A stretch of DNA of 7,096 nucleotides from DASPXY01 sp038227745 (lineage in GTDB: Bacteria; Planctomycetota; Planctomycetia; Gemmatales; Gemmataceae): contig JBBRPS010000547.1 of the NCBI GenBank assembly GCA_038227745.1, forward strand, positions 1 to 7,096, read 5' to 3'. The position numbers and the translations under genes were made by a program. The notes beneath the pieces were generated by a model. It did not search any database. It saw only the letters and a list, made by a program, of their open reading frames with translations, and was not told where the DNA came from. Shown piece after piece: positions 1-6,500 of the stretch (position 1 is the first letter of the stretch; each line of letters begins with the position of its first letter).

Positions 1-29
1 AAGAAGGACAGCGACGCTTGCTCGGCCAT
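1..29 (-). CDS. 5' end of an unidentified gene leaving the left edge
   Basis: Only nine full codons are visible (M-A-E-Q-A-S-L-S-F), too few for identification. The start is supported by a near-ideal Shine-Dalgarno GGAGGAG on the minus strand (bases 43 down to 37), seven bases before the ATG at 29-27. A second ATG two bases after the Shine-Dalgarno is too close to be used. A TTGACA hexamer matching a -35 box lies on the same strand at 90-85, but no good -10 box follows it. Because the gene starts about 110 bases from the point where the neighbouring gene loses family similarity (near base 140), it could be the transposase of an insertion sequence. That is inference only. Confidence 0.45.
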
Positions 30-122
30 GGCATTTCTCCTCCGTGAACCAGGTCAGTCCGAGGAGAATCATTCGCGTGGCCCTTGTCAAAATCAACCCC
101 TCTGCCAACAATGTACTGGCGT

Positions 123-533
123 TTAGATGCGATTACCCTGGGGGGAGACCGTGTTATCGATCAGGGCCTCCTCCAGCGGGTTGCCGTCGAGGGTACTGAA
201 GTCGGGCAGCTTGCCGACCGCGAAGCCGTGCCGCTGCTGGGCGACGGGGGACAGCACGTCCCGGGCCTTCTCGTGGCCGCACACGCGCCGGCCCGAGCGG
301 ACGGCCTTGGCGGCGTAGGAGGCGAGGGCGCTGGCGAACTGGGTGGCGTCCTTGCCCTTCTCGGCGAGGCGGATGAACCATTTCCAGCACAGGCCCCGCA
401 TCTCGGCCAGGCATTCCTCCTTGCGATGATGGCATTTGAGATGGCGGAAGTAGATCCGGCCGTGCTGGAGGATGCGCGGCAGGATCGCGAGGAACGAGGC
501 GTGCAGGGGGGACAAGGGGGCCGGTGCGCTCAT
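123..533 (-). CDS. Truncated planctomycete-type hypothetical protein (probable 3'-truncated gene)
   Basis: Encodes 136 residues from the ATG at 533, chosen because a perfect GGAGGT Shine-Dalgarno (bases 545-540, minus strand) sits six bases upstream; in-frame starts further upstream lack one. The conserved-looking core includes I-Y-F-R-H-L, W-K-W-F, S-G-R-R-V-C-G, D-V-L-S-P-V-A-Q and L-P-D-F-S-T-L. From memory this matches a family of short hypothetical proteins in Gemmata-like planctomycetes whose longer members continue into a helix-turn-helix-like C-terminus resembling sigma-factor region 4. Here similarity stops after D-N-T-V-S-P, and five unrelated residues (Q-G-N-R-I) precede the stop, so the DNA-binding end seems lost. 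Function unknown; a regulatory role is inferred from the family's longer members. It may be a dead fragment. Confidence 0.6.
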   Translation of the reverse strand: MSAPAPLSPLHASFLAILPRILQHGRIYFRHLKCHHRKEECLAEMRGLCWKWFIRLAEKGKDATQFASALASYAAKAVRSGRRVCGHEKARDVLSPVAQQRHGFAVGKLPDFSTLDGNPLEEALIDNTVSPQGNRI

Positions 534-551
534 GGGAGGACCTCCGTACGG

Positions 552-597
552 ACCGCCCCGGGTGGGGGCGGTCATGTCCTGGGACAAAACCGCCCCC
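552..597. promoter_or_regulatory. Competing inverted repeats upstream of the truncated gene
   Basis: ACCGCCCC at 552-559 pairs perfectly with GGGGCGGT at 565-572 (8 bp, 5-base loop). The overlapping GGGGGCGGT at 564-572 pairs perfectly with ACCGCCCCC at 589-597 (9 bp, 16-base loop). The two stems share 564-572 and exclude each other. They lie 19 bases upstream of the minus-strand start at 533, inside the presumed leader. The Shine-Dalgarno itself is half of a small palindrome (GGAGG-A-CCTCC, 535-545). This could be a leader switch or a dyad operator; GC-rich DNA also produces such repeats by chance. Confidence 0.35.
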
Positions 598-1058
598 GCA
601 CCGTGTGGAGGCGTAAGGGCTCTCAGCGGCGGGCCGGCCCCGAGGGCGATCGGGCAGGGCGGCCATAGCGAATGGGAAGGTCACCAACTTTCGGCGCGCC
701 TCCACAAACTTCCCGCTCTCCGATCAGCGATGAGGAGGGCAGCGTTGCGGTCGGCGGCCGAACGGCATTTCGGGGTGGTGACGCGAGGGCTCCCGGGTCC
801 AGCGAGCCGACGGGCCGCTCGAACCCGGGAGGCAGGTGGCCGGTCGAAAGGCTAACCGCCTTCCACGGAATGTTGACGTGTTTTGCCGCGAAAGACAGGT
901 ATCCAGCGGCCGCCGAGGAGCGGCCCACGGAGGGGGCGAGGGCGCTACGAATCTGCTGCCCTCCCGACCGTCGGGCGGAGCCGCTTGCAACCCGTGCCGG
1001 GACCAGTTACGCTGCCGTGAAGAATCCGATGTCCCGCTCATGCTTCCCGAGTCGCACC
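598..1058. other. Region without a supportable gene, with one strong nested hairpin
   Basis: Several frames stay open here, but only because GC-rich DNA has few stops; none shows a start with a Shine-Dalgarno or a recognisable protein motif. The plus-strand frame of the next gene is open back to 672, but third-position G/C preference becomes uniform only after about 1059. A TTGACG hexamer (873-878) has no convincing -10 box 16-18 bases on. The most notable structure is the inverted repeat at 790-831, listed separately. The stretch probably holds the promoters of the two divergent genes at 533 (minus) and 1059 (plus). Confidence 0.5.
790..831. repeat. Strong nested inverted repeat
   Basis: CTCCCGGGT (790-798) and ACCCGGGAG (823-831) are perfect 9-bp reverse complements. 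Nested inside are CGAGC (803-807) and GCTCG (817-821), perfect over 5 bp with a 9-base loop. The two helices are joined by 4 bases on one side and 1 on the other. There is no T-run on either strand, so it is not a standard intrinsic terminator. It lies about 230 bases upstream of the AcrVA2-like gene and 260 bases from the minus-strand gene. It may be a protein-binding dyad, an RNA hairpin or a relic of a mobile-element end. Confidence 0.45.
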
Positions 1059-2069
1059 ATGAGCCTCGCCAGCGCCTTGAGCCTCCTGCGCTCGACCTTG
1101 CCCTACTACCTCGCTCTGACGAGGCACGGCCTGCTGCGTCTCAAGTCAGACGGCTTTGAGCTTCATCTCAACACCGCCGCCCCGGCCCTGGCGCAGGACA
1201 TGGCGCGGACGGTCTTCGCCCTGGGGACGAGTGCGTGCATCGAGTCCTACGTCACCAGCCGGATGCTGGCCGAGGGGCCGAAGGTCTTCGCCTTCGACGC
1301 TTTGACGTGCGAGGCCCTGGAGAACTTCGAGCTGAACGTGTCCACCGGCGACTACCTGCAACCCTTCCCCACCGTGGTCATCGAGTTGCCGACCGACTAC
1401 ACGCACAGGCGGATGGTGTCCTTCGGCGCCGGCACGCACGCCCCCGACTACACCGTGGTGCGGCACGAACCCCAGGCAGGGTGCGTCCTCGTCACCATGC
1501 ACCTGACCAGCCATCAGGTGTTGACCCGCCTTCTCAAGCTCGACCCGGCCTGGACGCTGGAAGAGGCGTGGGAGAAGGGGGCGCGCAGCTGGGACGGGAA
1601 GGACACGTTGGGCATGACGCCGGAAGAAGTGGCGCTGGGCAGCGCTCTGAGCAAGCTGGCGCTCAATGTCTGTCTGCTGGCGATGGCCTACGGCGTCCGC
1701 TGCCTGGGGCCGGAGAATCCCGGCCACCACGAGCGGCTCAAGCGGCATGCGCTGCTCGCCCGGAAGCGCAGCCGGGAACAGCAGGCAAAGGCCGCGATGG
1801 AGTTGCGGGCGGCCCCGTTGCGTTATGCCTTCGCCCAGGAGGTCACGCTGTACCAGCGGGAGCCGGGGCCGGGGCATGCCGATGCGGGCGGCGCCGGGGG
1901 CTGGACGGTCGCGCCGCACTGGCGTCGGGGTCATTGGCGCTCGCAGCCCTGCGGCCCGGGTCGCCAGGAGCGGCGGCGCGTGGCGATCCCCTCGGTGCTG
2001 GTCAACGCTCATCGCTTCGCGGGGACGCCGAGCGACACGATCACGACGTATCGGGGGCCGGGACCTTGA
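1059..2069 (+). CDS. AcrVA2-like (anti-CRISPR family) protein
   Basis: Encodes 336 residues from the ATG at 1059, or 346 from an in-frame ATG at 1029. Neither has a clear Shine-Dalgarno; 1059 is preferred because strong third-position G/C bias begins there and it gives the better length match. Residues 287-294 read H-W-R-R-G-H-W-R, followed by a G-x-G-R-Q-E-R-R stretch and P-S-V-L-V-N near 317. A block ending I-E-L-P lies at about 107-111. From memory, the 322-residue AcrVA2 of Moraxella bovoculi has an L-P at about 111 and a C-terminal R-R-G-H-W followed by P-A-V-F-V-N, so motifs and spacing agree. AcrVA2 has been reported to lower Cas12a production by recognising its nascent N-terminus and triggering mRNA loss; wider homologues occur in bacteria without Cas12a and their targets are unknown. 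No membrane segment or signal peptide is seen. The C-terminus (after about 336 in the longer form) is short and unrelated. The frame is intact, unlike its right-hand neighbours. Homology is fairly likely; anti-CRISPR activity is not shown. Confidence 0.65.
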   Translation: MSLASALSLLRSTLPYYLALTRHGLLRLKSDGFELHLNTAAPALAQDMARTVFALGTSACIESYVTSRMLAEGPKVFAFDALTCEALENFELNVSTGDYLQPFPTVVIELPTDYTHRRMVSFGAGTHAPDYTVVRHEPQAGCVLVTMHLTSHQVLTRLLKLDPAWTLEEAWEKGARSWDGKDTLGMTPEEVALGSALSKLALNVCLLAMAYGVRCLGPENPGHHERLKRHALLARKRSREQQAKAAMELRAAPLRYAFAQEVTLYQREPGPGHADAGGAGGWTVAPHWRRGHWRSQPCGPGRQERRRVAIPSVLVNAHRFAGTPSDTITTYRGPGP

Positions 2070-2231
2070 AGCGGGCCGAATTTCAGCGGCTCCTTCTTGC
2101 TTGCACGGACACCTGTCCCCGGGTAGGATGAGGCCGGTTGAAGACACCAGGGAAGCCTTGATCTCGCCCGTCGTCCTTGCCGGTCGCGCACAACGGAGTC
2201 CAGGCAGCAGCGGCCGCACCACGAGGCCCGC

Positions 2232-2618
2232 ATGACGACCTCCTTCACCGGCAGGCCCGAGCAGGGGCAATTGGTCAGCGTCCGCTCCCGACAGTGGGTC
2301 GTCACCGACGTGCGGCCGAGTACGCTCCCGCCCCCGGCACTGAAGCCGACCTGCAGCGGCCCCCAACACCTGCTCACCCTCGCCTCGGTCGAGGACGACG
2401 GGGTGGGCGAAGAACTGAAGGTGATTTGGGAGATCGAGCCCGGTGCCCGAGTCATCGAGCAGGTTACCATCCCCGAGCCGACCGGCTTCGACCCGCCCGA
2501 GAAGCTCGATACCTGACTCGACGCCGTGCGCTGAGGTGCGGACTCCACCGCCGACGTGAAGAACATCCAGACCCCTTTCCGTCGCGGCATCGACATTGAG
2601 GACTACCAGCTGGACCCG
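2232..2618 (+). pseudogene. drmD: N-terminal remnant of a DISARM DrmD-type SNF2 helicase
   Basis: The frame opens at the ATG at 2232 (GAGG at 2223-2226, five bases upstream). The first 94 residues carry G-Q-L-V-S-V-R, then S-V-E-D-D-G-V-G-E-E-L-K-V-I-W-E, then F-D-P-P-E-K-L-D, the pattern I associate with the N-terminus ahead of the helicase core in DrmD-like proteins. A TGA at 2514-2516 ends the frame, yet similarity continues in the same frame (L-D-A-V-R) to a second TGA at 2532-2534, at a position where the family has Trp. It then runs through I-Q-T-P-F-R-R-G-I-D-I-E-D-Y-Q-L-D-P, which in the family lies just before the ATP-binding motif. After 2618 similarity stops: the whole helicase core is missing. 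DrmD is one of the proteins of class 1 DISARM, an anti-phage system. No other drm gene is visible, so this is a dead piece of a former defence locus. The family call rests on recalled sequence patterns. Confidence 0.65.
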
Positions 2619-2620
2619 CG

Positions 2621-2905
2621 AGGAATTCCGTCCAGGTGCAAACCTTGCAGGTGGTGGCGAGCGATGCGGCATACCGGGAGAAGTTCGTTATTCCGACGAA
2701 CATACGGGTGCCGTAAGCGTCGGTGATCCACCGGCTGTTCGTGGACGAGACAGCGGGCGACGAGGCGAGGCAGGAAGACCTGTGCTTGTGGGAGTCGGAA
2801 GGCAAGACGCTGGAAGGGCGAAAGGTGGCCACCGAAGCCCGCAGGGTAGCCGACCGGGTGATCGCCATCGTGTGGCCGGTCGAGCCAGTTCGCCCCAAGC
2901 CGTAG
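2621..2905 (+). pseudogene. Broken gene fragment of unknown identity
   Basis: Just after the DrmD remnant, a different frame takes over and reads as a plausible protein: V-Q-T-L-Q-V-V-A-S-D-A-A-Y-R-E-K-F-V-I-P-T-N-I-R-V-P, a TAA at 2714-2716, then V-I-H-R-L-F-V-D-E-T-A-G-D-E to a final TAG at 2903-2905. The second part ends K-V-A-T-E-A-R-R-V-A-D-R-V-I, with alternating charged and hydrophobic residues typical of a real protein. There is no start codon with a Shine-Dalgarno at the left edge. I do not recognise the family. It looks like the C-terminal end of another gene joined to the DrmD remnant by a deletion, then hit by a nonsense mutation. Alternatively the second half (ATG-less start near 2717, or the ATG at 2723 in GTG-ATC context) could be a tiny independent frame, which I think unlikely. 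Confidence 0.4.
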
Positions 2906-3226
2906 CGACCGAAGGTCAAGTCCTTGGCGAAGACTGAGCGACGAGGGAACGCATTTTCCGAAGGGAGCGCTCGACACAATCTCACACAGGCTTGGGCTGG
3001 CGTATGCCCAGGTCGCCGAATTTCGCATCCGGCTGCAATGCCGGAAGCCCTTTGACGGGGAATGCTCGCACGCAGCGGGTTGCCTCACGGGGTTAGGTGC
3101 TTTCCCTCGTAGACGTGGGATCGACACGCTAACGTACTGGTTGCCGCAAGTTCCGGGCAAGGGCATGTCCGGGTAGCCAGAGAGTCTACCGACCCCTTGC
3201 AGGCGGGAAGATAGTCTGCACGTCTC

Positions 3227-3254
3227 CCAGCCCCGTATCGACAGTACGGGCTGG
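3227..3254. repeat. Strong hairpin in the gene-free gap
   Basis: CCAGCC plus CGTA on the left arm (3227-3237, one bulged C) pairs with TACG plus GGCTGG on the right arm (3245-3254). That is 10 base pairs around a 7-base loop TCGACAG. No T-run follows on either strand, so an intrinsic terminator is unlikely. It is the strongest stem in this gap and sits 60 bases before the tRNA-like element. Confidence 0.45.
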
Positions 3255-3314
3255 CGGTTGAAGTCAACGCAAGGTCAAAACAGGGCCGGGTCGTGCCTGC
3301 ACCAAACGACCGTC

Positions 3315-3375
3315 CACCTTGTCCATTTGGGGAAATCGTCGGTCGATGATCCAGGTTCGAGTCCTGGCAGGGTGG
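3315..3375 (+). other. tRNA-like remnant (T arm plus acceptor stem)
   Basis: CCAGG-TTCGAGT-CCTGG at 3351-3367 is a perfect T arm: 5-bp stem, 7-base loop and the G-G-T-T-C-G-A-G-T-C-C signature. The seven bases after it (CAGGGTG, 3368-3374) pair with CACCTTG at 3315-3321 over all seven positions with one G-T wobble, giving a normal acceptor stem. A discriminator-like G (3375) follows, but CT rather than CCA comes next. Only 29 bases lie between the 5' acceptor strand and the T arm, where a normal tRNA has over 40. I find no 5-bp stem with a 7-base anticodon loop there; only ATCG/CGAT (3335-3347) can pair. It is probably a deleted tRNA gene, or an attachment-site copy of a tRNA 3' end with a chance 5' complement. 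It is unlikely to be charged. Confidence 0.5.
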
Positions 3376-3425
3376 CTCTGCGAATCCCTGAACCGTGGAT
3401 GAACAACACCTGGCCGAGCAGGGCT

Positions 3426-3472
3426 GAACGTGAGCCACGTTCTTCGTGTCGGTCCTGTGGATCGTGAATCCA
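3426..3472. promoter_or_regulatory. Two perfect hairpins ahead of the helicase gene
   Basis: GAACGTG (3426-3432) and CACGTTC (3436-3442) form a perfect 7-bp stem with a 3-base loop. TGGAT (3458-3462) and ATCCA (3468-3472) form a 5-bp stem with a 5-base loop. The first lies 67 bases and the second 37 bases before the helicase start. Neither is followed by a T-run. They could be operator dyads or leader hairpins of the helicase gene; no -10/-35 pair could be placed with confidence. Confidence 0.3.
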
Positions 3473-3509
3473 GAAGGCTGACAACGGAATAACAGCGGAC
3501 GAGGGTACG

Positions 3510-6500
3510 ATGACCGCGGAGCAGGTTCTGCGACAGCTTGAACAGGGTGCCACCCTGGAAGGCCCACACTGGACCGAGCCGGTCAGAGTACTCACCGCCA
3601 AGGCTCGGGGCAGCCGCATCGAGGTTCAGGCGGTCGGCCTGCGCACCAGGCGTCTCTGGACGAAACTGCTCAAGGCCGATGATTTCGACGGTGCCATCAA
3701 GATCACGCAGGCAGGGCAACTTGCGGCGCTCGACGGCAACCCGACGCACTTCCGCCTCGCCGCCGAAGCCCACCGCATCCGGCTGGCCTTCCAGTACGAC
3801 CCGCATTTCGCCGTGTCCGTGTCGCAGGTCGATCCGCTGCCCCACCAGATGGATGCAGTCTACACCCACCTGCTCACCCAGCCCCGCATCCGGTTCCTCA
3901 TCGCCGACGACCCTGGCGCTGGCAAGACCATCATGGGCGGGCTGCTGGTCAAGGAACTGAAGTTCCGTGGCCTGGTCGAGCGCATCCTGATCGTCACCCC
4001 CGCCAACCTTACACCCCAATGGCGGCGGGAGATGCACGACAAGTTCAACGAGTCGTTCACCGTCATCGACCGAGCCTCGGTCAGTTCCACTTACGGACGC
4101 AACGTCTGGGAAGACCACCCGCAGTGCATCACGTCCATCGACTTCGTGGCCCGCCAGGACGAGATTCTCAACCTGCTGCGGGACGTGCGCTGGGATTTAG
4201 TGATCGTAGACGAAGCACACAAAATGGCGGCGTACCGCTACGGCCTCAAGGTCAACAAGACCCAGCGCTACGAGTTCGGCGAGTTCCTGCGGGACCGCAC
4301 CGACCACTTCCTGTTCCTGACGGCCACGCCTCACAAGGGCGACCCCGACAACTTCGCCCTCCTGCTGCAACTGCTCGACCGTGACCTCTATGTGAACGGC
4401 AACATTCTGGCCGAGGCCAGCGCCCACGACGAGAACCGCATCATGATCCGCCGACTCAAGGAAGAGATGCGGAAGTTCGACGGCTCGCCCTGCTTCCCGC
4501 CCCGCCACGTCCAGACCCTGCCCTACAAACTGACCGACGACGAACTGAAACTGTACGAGGCCGTCACCGACTACGTTCAGAACAACTTCCAGCGGGCGGC
4601 CCAGGCCGAGAACCGCAACGTCGGCCTGGCCCTGACCGTCCTCCAGCGTCGCCTGGCCTCCAGCCTGGCCTCGATCCGGCTGTCGCTGGAGCGCCGCCTG
4701 CGAAAGCTCAAGGAGTTGCAGCGCCTGGGCAAGCTGAAGCAGGAGTTCGGCGAACTGCCCGAAGACCTCGACGACCTGGCCGAGGGCGAGCGCTGGCAGT
4801 TCGAGGACGACCTCGTGGAGCGGGTCACGATGGCCGAGAACATGGCCGAACTGGAGGCCGAGATCGAGGAACTCGACCGGCTGGTGAAACTTGCCAAGCA
4901 CAACGAACGTCACGTCCCCGAAACGAAGTTTGAGGAACTGCGGGGCGTCATCTCCGAACACCTGTCGGGGCGACTGGAGCGGCTCCTGGTGTTCACCGAA
5001 CACAAGGACACGCTGGATTTCCTGGTCGGGAAGTTGACCAACCTCGGCTTCCACTGTTGCACCATCCACGGCGGCATGGCCCTGGAGAAGCGCATCGGTG
5101 CCGAGCGGGAGTTCTTCGAGAAGAAGCCGTCCATCCTCGTCGCCACGGAAGCGGCGGGCGAAGGCATCAACCTTCAGTTTTGCTCGCTCATGGTCAACTA
5201 CGACATTCCGTGGAACCCCAACCGGCTGGAACAGCGCATGGGCCGCATCCACCGCTACGGCCAGCAGCACGAGGCGATGATCTTCAACCTCGTCGCCAGG
5301 AACACCCGAGAGGGCGAGGTCATGGACCGCCTCCTGCGGAAACTGGACGACATGCGGCTGGCCCTGGGCAGCGACCGTGTGTACGACGTGATTGGCGAGA
5401 TCATCCCCGCCCCCAAATTCGACTCGCTGATGAAGGACTGGCTGTCCCGCCGTCGCACGATGAACGAAATCCTCGCCGAGATCGACCTCCAGACCGACGA
5501 GCAGCAGGTCGCCCGCATCCGTGCCGACATGGAGGACAAGGCCCTCGGCTCCCGCTACATCGACATGAGCAAGCTGCTGGCCGACCAGCAGCAGAGCAAG
5601 GAACACCGGCTCATGCCCGAGTACATCGAGAAGTTCTTCGTCGAGGCGTACCGTTCCTTCGGCGGGACGATCACGCCGGTCAAGGAGAACAAGGGCGTCT
5701 GGTCGATCAGCCGTGTGCCGACCGAACTGCGCCGGCTGCCCGACCACCTGGAGCGGAAGCACGGCAAGATCGGCGCTGTGTACGAACAGGTCACATTCGA
5801 CAAGGAAAAGGTCGTCGGCTACACCGACCTGGAGTTCATCGGCCCAGGCCACCCGCTTTTCGAGGGCGTGGTCGAGCGGGTGCTTCAGGACTACGGTTCG
5901 TCCCTGCGTCAGGGGGCGGTCTTCTACAACGCCGACGCCACGGAGCCGACCGTCCTCTGGCTGCTCAAGTGTGGCGTCGAGGACGGTCGGGGCCATCCGG
6001 TCGGCGAGCGGCTGTTCGCCATCCACCTCAGCGCAGGCCGGTTCCGCAAGAGCCAGCCCTACGCCCTGCTCGACCTGAAGACGCCGGATGCCGAGCCGGA
6101 CCTGGCGGCGGAACTGCGGCGGGCGGCCACGGACCAGGACCGCACCATCGAGTGGTCGCTGGACGAAGTGACGCCAAGGTACTTCGGCGAGATCACCGAC
6201 CGGCGTACCAGGGAGTTGGCGATTAAGGAGAAGTACATCCGAAAGTCGCTTCAGTTCCTCATCAGCGAGTCGGCCAAGAAGATCACCCGCTACGACAGCC
6301 AGCTACGGCAACTCGGCAGCGACGACGACCAGAAGCGGCTGTCGCTTCAGGGGAACCGTGCCCAGGAGGACGCCCGCCGCACCGAACTGTCGCTGCGCCT
6401 GCGGGACCGGCTGACGGAGATCGAGCAGGAGCGGCACCTGTCGGAGAAGCCGCCCGAGGTCATGGGGGTCGCCGTGATCTTGCCCCCGCCGCCCGAACTG

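Larger units (their letters stand above)
2906..3509. other. 604-base gap without a gene, rich in hairpins
   Basis: No reading frame here has a credible start or a recognisable protein. Several perfect or near-perfect stems are visible: CTTGGGC/GCCCAGG at 2991-3012, TCCGGC/GCCGGA at 3028-3045, an 11/10-base stem with one bulged C at 3227-3254, GTTGA/TCAAC at 3257-3268, a tRNA-like element at 3315-3375, and two hairpins at 3426-3442 and 3458-3472. The part from 2985 to about 3375 could be a structured non-coding RNA or the remains of an intron. I could not match it to group I, group II, tmRNA or RNase P consensus elements. The last 130 bases should contain the promoter and leader of the helicase gene. 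Confidence 0.45.

Noticed and set aside
672..1058. An N-terminal extension of the AcrVA2-like gene back to base 672
   Set aside because: The frame is open but lacks consistent third-position bias and a Shine-Dalgarno, and would make the protein about 130 residues longer than AcrVA2.
2514..2534. Reading TGA as Trp (alternative code or recoding) to rescue the DrmD frame
   Set aside because: TGG is used for Trp throughout the other genes, TGA ends the AcrVA2-like gene normally, and the frame loses all similarity after 2618 anyway.
1146..2672. A 508-codon open frame on the minus strand across the AcrVA2-like gene
   Set aside because: It is antisense to a gene with recognisable motifs, spans the gene boundary, is rich in Arg, Gly and Pro as expected of an antisense frame in GC-rich DNA, and has no recognised motif.
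3203..3350. A group I intron interrupting a tRNA
   Set aside because: An AAGATA-TAGTC-like segment exists at 3207-3215, but the candidate 5' P7 strand is not complementary and no tRNA 5' half was found upstream.
3543..3557. Perfect 7+1+7 palindrome CAGGGTG-C-CACCCTG inside the first helicase codons
   Set aside because: It shares a 7-mer with the tRNA-like acceptor strand but lies within coding sequence for Q-G-A-T-L, and such palindromes are expected by chance in GC-rich DNA.
4197..6026. A 609-codon open frame on the minus strand inside the helicase gene
   Set aside because: It mirrors the G/C-rich third positions of the helicase and is dominated by Val, Leu, Gly and Asp; the plus strand carries all helicase motifs.
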